Positions 23,139 through 36,448 of a stretch of DNA of 64,000 nucleotides are shown one piece after another. Each line of letters opens with the position of its first letter. The stretch's first letter is position 1. The translations under genes and the position numbers were made by a program. The stretch is taken from positions 21,051,252-21,115,251 of the forward strand of contig NC_054534.1 of assembly GCF_017654505.1 (NCBI RefSeq), written 5' to 3'. The stretch comes from Polyodon spathula (lineage: Eukaryota > Chordata > Actinopteri > Acipenseriformes > Polyodontidae). The notes beneath the pieces were generated by a model that worked only from the letters and a program-made list of their open reading frames with translations, had not been told where the DNA came from and searched no databases.

Positions 23139-23590
23139 TCGATGGGCCTTGTATTTGGACTGAGCATAGTTTAGAGATTTGCTAGCAAAGGCAAAAGCAA
23201 GAGATCAGTTCTGCCCATTACTAGAGGCGTCAACAGAGAGTAGGAAAGGGCTACTGAAATCTAGATGTGCTAAAATAACATTGTCTAATAAAGCTTGCTT
23301 CGGGTTTATGAATACTTGTCTGCACTGGTGTCCAGTCATCGGGTGCAACAAGTTGTTTTCTCCCCTTCTCATGACGTTCTTCATGCAAGTGGTGAGCCCA
23401 AACAATGGCCTGGCAATTTTGGAACAGCCTTCAATAAAATGTTGATGAAGAAAGGACCAAGAAAGGACTTCATTTTCTTTTGGGACAGTATTTCACTACC
23501 TACTTCCATGAGGTCATCTTCAGTAATGTTTAAAATTGCTTTGACCAGTACACTGTAAGGGAGGACCTCTACAAATAGATTGCTTTGCTT
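23139..23590 (-). pseudogene. Gypsy reverse transcriptase C-terminal part, frameshifted
   Basis: The minus-strand text includes AILNITEDDLMEVGSEILSQ then KKMKSFLG, the segment just after the RT catalytic palm in fish gypsy elements. After a frameshift and a stop comes NPKQALLDNVILAHLDFSSP then FLLSVDASSNG, the linker to RNase H in which the Asp of DAS is the first RNase H acidic residue. The catalytic YxDD of RT is not in the window portion and would lie at higher coordinates, where the sequence has diverged or been lost. Confidence 0.85.
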
Positions 23591-23709
23591 GTTGTGGAGT
23601 CACTGGTGTTAATTAAACTTCTGCTAAATTTGTTACCCTTCAGAATTAAAAAGCTGTGTATCACTGTGTGTTTAAGTGATTAGAAGAGGGATGTCATGAA
23701 GGGTTGTCA

Positions 23710-24180
23710 CATTTTTCATTACAGTTAATTCTCATTAATACAACATTCAAGGGATCAGCAACAAAATTAGTATTATCAGGAGTCTAAGACAAATGCATAC
23801 TGTCAGATTCTCTATTGAAGTTACATTAACACTGAAATTACTGAACAATGAAAAGTATTATACAATTAAAAGTATTGCACTTTTAAAAAAAAATAAACTT
23901 GGAAGTTATTGAAAATAGAGTTGGAAGTGAACTTTTAAAAAGTATACATTGCAAATGAACTGCACTTGAAATCCCAATATTTTTAAACAAGTAAGGCATC
24001 CTCAACATCAGGTATTGAAGCGTTGAGCAAATTGGAAATGCCGACGACCTGCATCCACAGTTTCCTGTATTGTTGTATCCTGTTTTTTTCTAAAACATTG
24101 TCAAAGTGTTTGGGGGAATGTTTTGAAATCTGCAGCAACATCTTTCTTTTTCTTGTGCAGTGGTGCATTATCCATATTTT
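23710..24180. mobile_element. Possible pogo/Tigger-like remnant
   Basis: The text ACAGTTAATTCTCATTAATA at about 23733, followed by CAAGGGATC and TAGTATTATCAGGAGT, resembles the terminal region of pogo/Tigger elements. A 61-codon minus-strand frame at 23983-24168 might be an associated fragment, but it has no diagnostic motif. No second end was found. Confidence 0.28.
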
Positions 24181-24279
24181 TGCATGAGCACTATGGCAGC
24201 TCTAAATGCATCATAGGCACTGTAGTCCCCCAACAGCACTAAAATACAGTACAGACACACTAATTTGGATGCAAGTTAA

Positions 24280-24700
24280 CCCATTGCAGTCCTATGTCCC
24301 TGCCCGACATCACCAAAAAGATGTCAAGCACAGGTCTCCGGAAAAAGCATTGAAAACCTTTCAATGGCCAAGTGAGGCCGATAGGAGCTGAGACAAGCTG
24401 AAAAAAAGGGTGTGTCTGAGCAATACACATAGCCCCTGCACCACAGAGATAACCCGGACACAAACAAAGAAGACAGCTGCTTCCGCATCTATCGCTCAAA
24501 GAATATCACAGACATTTGCAAAGCTTTTTGAGATGTTATAGTAATAAAATAATGACTTGGATCACATTATTGAGGAGTTTTGTGATAAAACGAGTGATCA
24601 AAGAGAGGATTTATAAGTATACACGACTATGAAGAGATATGTGAAAAATACAGTGAACAAGGGGTGGGGTTTGGCTGGAGATCAATACTGAGTGTCCTTT
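24280..24700 (+). mobile_element. piggyBac-type miniature element, copy 1 (3' truncated)
   Basis: Begins after TTAA (24276-24279) with CCCATTGCAGTCCTATGTCC and follows copies 2 and 3 through shared internal motifs (AGCACAGGTCTC, AACCTTTCAATGGCC, GCTCAAAGAATAT, AATAATGACT, GTGAAAAATACAGTGAACAA). It stops near GAGTGTCCTTTATG. The terminal GACTGCAAAGGG end is missing. Confidence 0.8.
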
Positions 24701-24724
24701 ATGTCTGTGTTATTATCTGGGGCT

Positions 24725-24775
24725 ATCAGATATGCCCTTTTTTTCCGCTTCATTTGGCTCCTATCGGTCTAGTGC
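24725..24775 (-). mobile_element. Short inverted fragment of the same miniature element
   Basis: The text GCTTCATTTGGCTCCTATCGG at about 24750 is the reverse complement of the internal CCGATAGGAGCCAAATGAA region of the family. It therefore lies in opposite orientation to copy 1 and only about 30 bases after it. Confidence 0.6.
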
Positions 24776-25580
24776 TCAGAAAAGGAAGTAGATCTCTGGC
24801 GGTTCCTGTGCATACACAAGCTATTCAACCTAATGAACAGAGGCTAGGCATGAACCTGATATGCTTTTCAGACTCAAATCTTAATCCCGCTACAAAAGAG
24901 CCTCACTTGCACGGTCACAGACCTGGTTCCTTTGCGTGCATTACCTCATTTTTGCCGCAGGGTCCAGTCAAGACTCCTCTTTCACTGTTTCACACAAACC
25001 ACCCTAACTACTTAGCTGATGTAATAGGGAACTACTCTCATGTCTCGCTATAATACCTCTCATATATTGGCCTGTGAGTACTGTTCCAGCAAAAGTTAAA
25101 TTTTAGCATTCTGGATAATCTTTATCATCTGGTGGCCAGATAACACTAACTCACTAATCACACTAATCACCAAAACACTGCTTTGTTTTGCAGCATTGGC
25201 ATCATTAGTTCAACAACAGGCAGTACATTCCATTTAACGCTGAAGGTATTTGTGAAGTTTAAAACAAATGCTATTTCAATTTTAGTTATAAAAAAAATTA
25301 ATAAACAAACATATTCTTCAACACCCACAAGCCCCCTTTATAACAGTATGAATGGATATTATTTGTGTTGATAGTCTCAAGGACAACCTGAAAATGGCTT
25401 ACAGATCCTGTGCACATCCTACACCAGTTTTTAACATACAAGTATCAAATTTTTTTCTAACATTAAAGCTAAGATTTAGACAATATTTTGTTACAAAATT
25501 GACTCAATTAATACAAGTTTCCTCTCTTACCTAAATGCACTTTATCATTGCCTTGTTCCATTACTGCTGGTTTTACATGA
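24776..25580. other. Intergenic, no gene seen
   Basis: Short open frames only, no recognised family. Confidence 0.6.
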
Positions 25581-25831
25581 TAATAATAACAATATAATAA
25601 TCTTTATTTTTATATAGCGCCTTTCCTAGTGGACCACCATCACAAATTGCTTTACAAGATACAAGGCTAGGGTGCGTGAACTATGTATCAGCTACATAGG
25701 AAAGATTGAGCACAAGAAGGTTAAGTGACTTGCTCAAGGTCATCCAATGAGTCAGTGGTTGGACTGGGATTTAAACTGGGGATCTCCTGGTTACAAGCCT
25801 GTTTCTTTAACCACTGGACCACACAGCCTCC
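25581..25831 (-). repeat. tRNA-derived SINE (minus strand)
   Basis: On the minus strand the head reads GGAGGCTGTGTGGTCCAGTG then GTTAAAG, a tRNA-like box A region. A box B-like AGTTTAAATCCCAG follows, then CCACTGACTCATTGGATGAC and CAAGTCACTTAACCTTCTTG. The tail (TATATAAAAATAAAG then TTATTATT on the minus strand) resembles the 3' end of an L2-type LINE, its likely retrotransposition partner. Same family as the copy at 36191. Confidence 0.85.
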
Positions 25832-27325
25832 GATAAAATAAAATGATAAACACAACCATTCATTATGGTGTTGAATTCTATACAATTACAATAGTAGCTT
25901 GTCTTACAAGAATCTATGTATAGCTCTTAGATTTTTTATATATATATATATATATATAAATAAAATATATGCAGCATTTGTGCATTTTAAATTCCTGAAC
26001 CTGACCTTTGTGATATTGATTCAAAGTAATTGAGCTCTCTATAGTGGGTTGATTTAGTAAGAACTCTTTACCAACCCTTAGCGGAAGGTTAATTTGATGG
26101 AGTAAGTACTTTTGCTGACAAATTATGTGACATTTAAAATGAAAGGACACACCTGTAGTATCAAATCATTAAGGGTTGTGAAAGAGATCAGATTTAAATG
26201 TCACTGTAGCTGACATATTGAAAGGAGGACAGGGTGGTTGAAATCAAGGAAAATGTCACTTGCTGAGCCTAACGCTCCGTTTACTTTATTGTTTTTATAA
26301 TGTTTAGTTGGACTTCTTAACAACTCAAATATGAGGACCAAATGCTTCAATTATGTGTTGTAGTAGGCTGAAGCGACCGGGAGTAAGAATGAAGGTTTGC
26401 TACATATATGAAATCCACTTGAAATGCATCAGAAAAAGTTAATTTGGAGTTCATGTGTTCATGGACCATGTTAGGTTACATCTGGGAATAAACCCCCCCA
26501 TTCATGATTCATAATACCAATTCTGCTTCGTATGGCAATTAGAAAATAAACTCCTCATATACAGCTATCATGTATTAAGGAGCCGGTTGTTGAGTGCAGC
26601 TTACTGTAGTTTATTAAAACCAGAGCATGTTTCTTTCTGACAAAAAGGATTATAAATTAATTCAGATGGTCTTGCCTTTTATTGTTGCCTGTGGTTAAAA
26701 TAAATTTTCCACTTCCTAAATGTGACTTTCAGTCTGGGAAATGAAAAGATGAGTGTAGCAAATGGTTATGCTACAGGACAAATAGCATGAATGTCTTTCT
26801 AGTGAGTGGGATAAGCTTAATGTTGTTAGCTGCCAGCTGGACTCATAACTTCTACAAACTGTATCTTGGCCTATTGAGCAGCATGTGGATTGTTTCTAGC
26901 TTTTATCCTAAATTGCTATATTTTATTTTCTTGCAATGAGTGCACTAGTTTGTCAAGATGTTGCTATAACACACAATTTTCACCTCATTCTTACTTTTCA
27001 ATGTGGTACCAATTGTCTGTCTCACCATTCTTGGAAAAACATATAGTAGATGTCAGTCAAAATGAAAAAACCAAGCTAGAGTCCAAAGGGTAATTTCTTG
27101 ATCAAAAGAAATCAAGATTCAGTTTGTAGGAGAAATGTTTAACTTAACCGGATACAAGATGGACAAGAATCAATCACATCTGACACAACTTTGTGTATCG
27201 TAAGCTCTTGTTTTACTAGAAAAAAATCTCTTGGTCACTTCAAGGAGGAAGTAATTTGTGTTCAAAGAATTTATTAATCACAAATATCTCTGATCCTAGG
27301 AGGAACTAAAAGATTTATGGTATAC

Positions 27326-27326
<1 letters not shown>

Positions 27327-27358
<32 letters not shown>
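27327..27358. repeat. T-homopolymer
   Basis: Thirty-two consecutive T. Confidence 0.97.
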
Positions 27359-27360
<2 letters not shown>

Positions 27361-27429
27361 GAGCAGTTTAAAATGGTTAGTGCATGTTCATCAAAAAATA
27401 ATGTGATCCTTTGCTGTCCCTAAAGCCTT

Positions 27430-27620
27430 TGTTGGCTTTAGATTCCATTTAGTTCTTTATGTGAAGTCTTGAGGCCTGCTGTGAGAGAAGACTCCCATAT
27501 GAGCTGTTACAATATGCATTTCCCTGACCACATGTGCTGGTGGTAAATCAAACATCATGAAAATGCAACATATGAAAGAAGTCTTAATGTGAATGCTTTC
27601 TTGCATCTTTGGCCAAAAAG
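27430..27620. promoter_or_regulatory. Candidate conserved non-coding element
   Basis: Repeat-free block containing an octamer-like ATATGCATTT (about 27513), an E-box CACATGTG (about 27530) and further CATATG/AAATGCAA text. The composition is like that of vertebrate developmental enhancers. Inference only. Confidence 0.25.
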
Positions 27621-30068
27621 CCAGATGCCTTTTTTTTTTCTTCTAAAAAGGAATATGAATATTAAACTGCAATTATTGGCTGTCATTCAGAACAATGAGG
27701 AATTGCACACCTGCCAATTCTTGGTATATTGGAGTAGTAAAATGACTATGATTTCCACCCCTTAAGAGACAAACATGTAGTAGACTGCATTTTTTACTCC
27801 ATCAGCTCTCAAAGTAATACAATTTTTCCCTGAGGGCGGTCAGGATATAAACAATTACAATTATTGTTACTTTCAGGTGTTACTGTATGCATTATGGTCT
27901 ATACAACTGCTGTTCATGAAAAGGATAATATTTCTTTGGAGGCTCTTTGCAATGCTGAGGGTGGGGTTGGGATGAGCTGTACTGAGTCTTAGCTACCGTG
28001 AGAACAGCTTCTTATAAAGAGTCTGGGAAAGGATTGGATAGCTTGGCCTGGGGTTCAATAATGACAGTCATGTGCTTAAAATAAGCAAAGAACAAATGAA
28101 AAAGGTGTTTTTGCTTTGGATTAAGTTCTCAAATGTGTTTTTCTTTATTACTGAATTGATCCATTTGTGCTTACAAATCTATAATAAATCTGCTTCCTAA
28201 GGATTTCATTATTCACAGTTATAATAATTGTTGTTTTTTTTTTTCAATTAGTTTTGTGGAGTTGTTTTAACTCATCAGCTAGCCCTCAGATTATTAAAGG
28301 TATATGGCTATCTAAATATTGTTGTAATAAGTATTGTATATATAATGTATTGAATGACTACTACCTGTACCTGGGATTTTGTCTAATGCTGATGCAATGC
28401 CATATTCAATTGAATTCTGAGAATGGGTTTAACTGCTTTACGGTCAAGCATTTTTTTTTTAAATAGATTATCAAACAAAATAAAAACAGAAATCAATGTA
28501 AAAATTACAACAGACATGTCAGATGTCCTCGTCTTGTATTGGGCAGAGCGATCTTTATTAGAAACATCTTTGATGCAGCTTGTGTCTTCAAAATAAATCA
28601 TGCAGCTCCATGGAGTGTGTTCGATCATTTACTGGAAGCAAGTGAAACCAGCTGCCAGGTTCCTAAATGTAATGTAACAGGTAGTGCAACATGGCAAACA
28701 TTTGCTGTATTTATTTTTAAGTGATAAAAAAATATGTATTTACACTATTCTTTCAGAAAGGGGAATTTTCACGGGGCTACATATTATATGGCAATGGGTA
28801 CATTTAACTAATCTAGCCGCTCGGCGTAGAGGGAAAACACCTCTGGTCCTGGCAGAGAGATGACCCCACTCTGGGCATGCTAGCAATACTTTGTTGAGCA
28901 GAAATAATATCAAGAGAAGAGAGAATGTAAGATTCCACTGCAGATGAAGACCAACGGCCCATTTTTTAAATTAAGGACATTGATTTTAAATTTGGCTGCT
29001 GATGTTGCTGCACCTATAGGGAATGAATGGGGCAAATCTGCATGGTAAACACAAACTGAAAAGCAAGACAAGAATTAGGGAGTTGGCTACATTTTAAATA
29101 GGGTGACTGACAGGTCATTTTAGCTGGATGATACATAGGGAGATCTCCCCCCTCCCCCCCCAAAATGCACTAAGGTTCTACTTAAAAATACAAAGACTAA
29201 ATCATTCATACTGTCTCTTCCTTCTTGCATTACATTTTATCTGCATTTGACATGTATATGTCCATATAATAAACTTTAGTCTGTTTCAGTATCAAACTAA
29301 CATAATGAAAACAATAAAATAAAAACATGGTATAAAATAAACACATTTACTATTACTTTCACAGCTTATATAAAATATAAGATATAGAACAATATACAGA
29401 TATAATATGAATATACATTAGCTAATACAGAGCTTACATGGGATGTTTATACATGCACATATTTTCAAATAAATGTAAGTTTAGAATATCACAAAAGAAC
29501 TATATGAGACTGACAGAAGCCTTGGCTTTTTTTATGTGAAATATAGTTTGATAACAGATAGCTGTAATTGCACAGCTAAGAGAGGCAAAGAGTAGAATTG
29601 AACACAGATGATGGGAACTACCCATAGACTACTAGATAAATAAAAAATACTTAATGGAGGCTGCAAAAAGAATGAAGGATTGGGAAAAAAAAAAAACACT
29701 TTGTAAGAAGAAACCTCTGGTGATCCAAGGCTCCCAAAGCACCCTCAGACATGTACAGACAGATCCATCTGCGTTATTGATGTTATTTGAATGGATACAT
29801 TCAAAGGTTAGTCATTGGAAAATGGCTCTTGATAAAACATATAATAGATTTCTGAAGGACCCATGAAACAATCTCAATGAAACAATAAAGACAGATTAGC
29901 CGCGGGATTAAGTGAATTTTTGAGGAGTCTATGAATGTAATATATTGGCTATGATGTAATACATCTCCCAAATCACACTGCAGAGCAATATGAAAATATA
30001 TGTTTTGTTATCTCATGCCATCAGAGGTGTAAATATAGAACCTTTTTAAACAATTTCACAATATTTAA

Positions 30069-30644
30069 CCCTTTCCAGTCCTATGTCAGACCCTGTCTAA
30101 CATCATTAAAAAGACATAAAGCACAGGTCTCTAATCATTTTTTTCTCTGGAAAAAGCAGAGAAAACCTTTCAATGGCCGAGTGAGACCGACAGGAGCCAA
30201 ATGAAACTGAAGAAAAGGAAAAAGGGTGTGTCTCATAGCCCCATCCACTACAGAGATAACACAGACAAAACAAAGGAGGTAGCTGCTTCTGCATCCAGCG
30301 CTCAAAGAATATTATGGACATTTGCAGAGCTTTTTGGAGATGTTATATTAATAAAATAATGACTGTGATCAGATTATTGAGGAGTTTGGTGTTAAAACGA
30401 GTGATCAGGAGAGGATTTATCAGTATGCACCTCTATAAAGAGTTATGTGAAAAATACAGTGAACATGGGGTTGGGACTTGGCTACAGATACAGTACTGAG
30501 TGTCGTTTTGTGATTCAATGTCTTTTAAAACTGTTTAGCTCTGAAAAAAACATTTTAAACAGTGCATGTAAAATAAACCGCACGTGTGAAAATAAATTGG
30601 ACTCGATGCGTCTGACAAGCGCTGAATAAGTGGACTGCAAAGGG
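30069..30644 (+). mobile_element. piggyBac-type miniature element, copy 2 (complete)
   Basis: TTAA at 30065-30068 and 30645-30648 flank a 576-bp element. The ends are CCCTTTCCAGTCCTATGTCA and the complement of CCCTTTGCAGTCCACTTATT, giving a terminal inverted repeat of about 13 bases with one mismatch. TTAA target sites that are part of the junction are the hallmark of piggyBac transposition. The interior encodes no transposase. Members share ACAAGCGCTGAATAA before the right end. Confidence 0.88.
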
Positions 30645-30648
30645 TTAA

Positions 30649-32418
30649 AAGACATTATACATGTAAATATTTTACAGGCTATATGTGTGCAGAACTAATG
30701 AGATTCTGAGGATGCTGGTTTTTGAGTACTTGCATGATGTCTTAATGACTTAAGGGTGATCAGGGTCTTTTTTTCAGAACTGCGTTTGGTTTGAATCAAC
30801 CTTCTTTCTTTAGGGAACCATAGCATTCTATGATTCATTTTTGTTACTACACTTTATGTCAGGAATACAAATACTACAAGTTTGGTATTTTACTGTTAAT
30901 GTACTATTTAAAATATGGTAATATTAAGCAAAAAGACAAGCCAAGATGTGCGTGATTGTGAAACTACACTTAAGGTGTGTTGTTATGCACCAGGCAAAGC
31001 CCACAAAAATGTGAACCCTGAAGTCTTAGATTCAGTAATTAGATTAAATGTTTACCCGTTTGAAATTAATAGAAAGGACTTATAAAGATTGTGAATTCCC
31101 AAACATGTCTTTTATTTCATTAAAAAATAATATAATCTTACATTGTATTCTTTTCAAAGATATAAAACATACAAAATCATCTCCCTTTTGAAAATGAATA
31201 TGCATGCACCAGCCTCCAACACCATGTGGCCCAATTCTGTTCTACTGCTACTATGGTGTATGTTGGTAGCATATTACATGGTGTGTAATTTTTAAGCCTT
31301 TTTCCATCCAACTTTTAAGCACGGTAAAACTTATGCGAATAAAAAAAAATGCATTAAACGCTACGGAAAACGGTTTAAGCTTTTACTCTCATGACAAGCT
31401 CGCTTGCTAGAGGTCGTAAACTGTAACAAGCATATTAGAGGTCCTAGCGCCCTTCTTCGCCATTCCAGTGATGTCAAATTGTTTAATGCACATGCTCTGA
31501 TTGAAAGAAAATGTCCAAAATGTTGTGTCTGCCTTGGTTAGGGCAGGGGAAATTTAAAGTTGAATAACCTTATTTCGAATGTAGTTGAATTTAAAAAAAA
31601 GGAAATATCAGGTTTCTATGGTTTAACAGGTGAGGTTGAAGTTTAAAAAAAGAAACACCAAGTATTTAAGGTCTGTAGAGAAGTTAAAAATGATACAAAG
31701 ACAACCACACCACAAATAGCAAGGAAAAGGACAGACACAGGAAATGTGATAATTACACAAAGATAAATATAAAATATAAATCATGAAGAGAAAACAAATT
31801 TATATGAAACCGCAAAAACACCAAGTGCAAAATAAATGTGCAAACAAATATCAAATGTCCAAATAAAATCAAGCGACATGACTAATTCCTGCATCTACAC
31901 AGTCCATGCAGGTCATGGTGGGGTTGCACTTTGTCGTCAAAGTTACGGTGCAAAAAGGACACATTCAATAATTAATAATGATAACCGAAACACAAGGTGT
32001 ATAAAATAATAAAAAGAAGAAATTAAATTATATTCCAGAAATAGGTGGATTTAAATGAAGGAGGGGAAGGTCCGTAATCATAAATAAACAATAACTAAAT
32101 AGATACAGTAAAAAGATAATTGGTAATTATAAATAAACAAATACATAAATACAGTAACTAAAGAATAATACAAAGTAATCAGTAATAAACAGCAAAAGCA
32201 GTAGAAATCTTTCAAACAGAAGCGTTCTTTACAGTGGTGTATTTTCCCTGCGTTGATCCATTTGCGTGACTTGCTTTCAAATACGCAACTCCAAAAAACT
32301 CTTTTTTTTTTAAAAAATATATTGCGTCAGCGCACCAAAGAAACAAACTTGTTTTTTAATAAATAAACAAGTGGAAAATATCTAAGAAAATGTAAACAAA
32401 AATATATATTTAAAGAAA

Positions 32419-32463
<45 letters not shown>

Positions 32464-33375
32464 GTAACTGGATCAAGTTTAATTTCCATTGTTTTAGGTG
32501 CTTGCTTAGTAGAATGTATACTCACTATACTAGTGAATTTGCAGTGGATGGAAAACATTTCTTCACCCTTATGTCACTATTATTTTTGTAGCAATTTTAC
32601 AGAGTAATTTATAATCTCGCTCGATAAATGGATGGAAAGGGGGCTTTTGAAGCCTTTGTAGAAAGAAAAATGTTTGTCTGTGGCATTTTAAATTTGGTGA
32701 GCATGTTAACATTCCCTCAGTCTAAAGCACTAAATTGTTTCCATAAATCTAATAAGGGTTATACAAACCACAATCACTTCAGTTAATCAGCCATTGTATT
32801 TTGAATATGATTTAATACTGTGTGCCTAAATGCATGATTACCTCACATGTTCTTGCAAAGCATACAGGAATTTGTCAGTTCCAGTAAACTAATATCCAAA
32901 TGTGCATTACTGTAAATTTAAAGTGTAAAATAAATAAAGTTACTTAGAGATACATAAGCCTGTGATTTTTTAAATGGTCTAGCACACAAATTCCATGATT
33001 GGCAAATTGTTGTGGTTTTACTAAGATGAAAGTGAATGGTTCATTATTTTCCTGCTGTTTATATTTTTCTGCCAAGATCTGCTGCAGTTTCATAACTACA
33101 AAGTACTCAGTCCTTCCAAACTAGTATAAATACCTGCTCACTAATAGGAACAGTCTGTCAGTCTCAGCATGACAACCGTCTGGATTGAACTAAGTAGGGT
33201 ACATCTCTGGGGTCTTCAAGTGGGCACCTTCTGTCCTGTGTTTCATCGACTAGCCCACAACACCTCAAGAGGGCTCAACAGTGATTCTGGCATCCCAGAA
33301 TTACCCCCCTCCATCCCCCACTCAACTCAGCCCAGCTTACTTACCCGTACATCTTACTTACCTGTTGTTTTCTTT
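30649..33375. other. Intergenic, no gene seen
   Basis: AT-rich with A-rich patches around 31700-32400 and an (ATT)n array at 32420-32462. No coding region is recognised. Confidence 0.6.
32420..32462. repeat. (ATT)n microsatellite
   Basis: About fourteen uninterrupted units. Confidence 0.97.
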
Positions 33376-33630
33376 CTATTGTGCTTGAGACCCCCATTGA
33401 GAATCGTTCCTTTTCAAACACAGCCAGTTGCTGCTCCTTTCTGCTGCTTCAGATAAGTTCTTCACTGTACGCAGAAACTCTTGGCCACTGAATCCGACAT
33501 CTCTGAGAAACCGGGTTGTAGATTGTGCCACAAATCCTCGACAACCCACCTCCACTGGGTAAACTCGGACTCTCCATCCTCGCTGTTCTGCTTTAGCAGC
33601 TAGTTGAGCATAGCAAAGTTTCTTCCTCAC
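33376..33630 (-). pseudogene. Retroelement polyprotein fragment (C-terminal region)
   Basis: The minus-strand frame of 84 residues has LCYAQLAAKAEQRGWRVRVY, then PVEVGCRGFVAQSTTRFL and AAERSSNWLCLKR. This run resembles a segment that recurs many times in fish genomes in predicted reverse-transcriptase proteins. I believe it lies C-terminal to the RT of a non-LTR element, but I cannot name the clade from sequence alone. It is flanked by stops and has no start in context, so it is a relic. Confidence 0.55.
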
Positions 33631-33639
33631 ATCATTAGA

Positions 33640-33920
33640 GCACTACCCTCACCACACGACACCAGCACCACCCGGCGGATTAAGAGCACACTTTTGTGCA
33701 CAGGATTATTGTGGAGTGTTGTGTTTATTATTTGGGACTGCAAACCAGCCGTGTTCCCCCCGATACCATTGCTGGTAGAGGGGTGGTTCCTTTTGTTCTT
33801 TTATTAAAAACATGGACAATTTGGGGGAAAAGAACTGTTTGCACATTGTTTTATTCACCACACCACTCGCACAGTTCACACAGAGTAAAACAGGTTTAAA
33901 AGGCACTGAATCGCAAAAGT
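33640..33920. other. Unassigned sequence between two repeats
   Basis: More GC-rich than its surroundings at its start (CACCACACGACACCAGC). It may be a further part of the retroelement relic, but no motif confirms it. Confidence 0.4.
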
Positions 33921-33924
33921 ACAC

Positions 33925-34124
33925 TCAGTACTGCATCTCCAGCCATTCGGCTCCTATCAGTCTAACTCGGCCATTAAAAGGTTTTCTTGGCTTTTTCCGG
34001 AGAAAAGACAGCTAGAGACCTGTGCTTTACGTTTTTTTGATGATGTCGGACAGGACACGACATCAAACTGGAAAGGGAAAATTGTAATGTCGAACCTGGT
34101 CTGACATAAGATCACAAAGGGTAA
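33925..34124 (-). mobile_element. piggyBac-type miniature element, copy 4 (internally deleted, minus)
   Basis: Reverse-complement family text: GGCTCCTATCAGTCTAACTC, then CGGCCATTAAAAGGTTTTC, GAGACCTGTGCTTTACG and AAAATTGTAATGTCG, ending at CACAAAGGGTAAA, where the terminal TTAA has mutated to TAAA. The stretch before it (CTCAGTACTGCATCTCCAGCC) is the far part of the element, so several hundred interior bases have been lost. Confidence 0.75.
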
Positions 34125-34364
34125 AATGTGTGTAAAATGAAACAGACAACCTACCACTGGTACGCAGTGCTGCAGATCAATTATACACTATATAAGTCAT
34201 TTATCACAAGAACAACTCTCACACTGTAATACTGTCAATATGACATTGATCTCTGTTAAGGGTACACATCTAAGCTTGATCAGATGCACATTTCACCTTG
34301 GAATGGTAAGAACCCAGACTGTTTTTGGCACTGACAGCTTCTTCTCACAGTATATCGGCACATA

Positions 34365-35891
<1,527 letters not shown>

Positions 35892-36190
35892 TACAAGAAT
35901 AATACGCTTTGTTTAACAGATTTTGTCTTCACTGGATATTTTTTTGTTACAGTTTATGAAATAAATCGGGAGCATGATCCCATTTTATTTTTGGAGATTT
36001 TTGATAATGTATTTATAGTTCAATTAATTTTAAGTGTATGACCTTGTTAAATAAAATCCATCTGTAAGCTCTAATGTTTACAACCAAAGTTATTTCAGTA
36101 CATTCTTTCCGTCTATGATGAAAATGTTAGCGTAAAGGTAACGTCAGTAGAAAGAAAGAAAAATCTAATTTAAAGACAACATTTTACTTT

Positions 36191-36448
36191 GGAGGCTGTA
36201 TGGATCCAGTGGTTAAAGAAACAGGCTTGTAACTGGGAGGTCCCTGGTTCAAATCCCAGCTCAGCCACTGACTCATTGTTGAACCTGTGCAAGTCACTTA
36301 ACCTCCTTGTGCTCCATCTTTCAGGTGAGATGTTCTTGTATGTGACTCTGCAGCTGATGCATAGCTCACACACCCTAGTCTCATATCTTGTAAAGCGCTT
36401 TGTGATGGTGTTCCACTATGAAAGGTGCTATATAAAGATTATTATTAT
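36191..36448 (+). repeat. tRNA-derived SINE (plus strand)
   Basis: The head GGAGGCTGTATGGATCCAGT then GGTTAAAGAAACAGGC corresponds to the tRNA-like 5' part with box A. Box B GGTTCAAATCC is at 36246-36256. The body includes CCACTGACTCATTG, AAGTCACTTAACCTCCTTGT and GCAGCTGATGCATAGC. The tail TGTAAAGCGCTTTGTGATGG, then GGTGCTATATAAAG and ATTATTATT, is the L2-LINE-like 3' end with a short repeat tail. It is more complete than the copy at 25581. Confidence 0.9.

Larger units (their letters stand above)
21958..23590 (-). mobile_element. Ty3/gypsy retrotransposon pol fragment
   Basis: In minus-strand order the fragment carries the end of reverse transcriptase (about 23590-23410), the RT/RNase H linker (23405-23205), RNase H (23138-22860), a spacer, the integrase zinc finger (about 22390-22260) and part of the integrase core down to 21960. 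The order RT-RNaseH-IN is the Ty3/gypsy order. No LTR, gag or protease was found next to it, so this is a truncated, mutated remnant. Confidence 0.9.
25832..30064. other. Intergenic, no gene seen
   Basis: Long gene-free stretch. Simple repeats are (TA)n at about 25938-25958 and a T-run of 32 at 27327-27358. No transposase or host exon is recognised. A block at about 27430-27620 is a candidate conserved non-coding element. Confidence 0.6.

Noticed and set aside
33169..33456. 95-codon plus-strand frame, Pro/Leu rich
   Set aside because: Overlaps the retroelement relic on the other strand and has no motif of its own.
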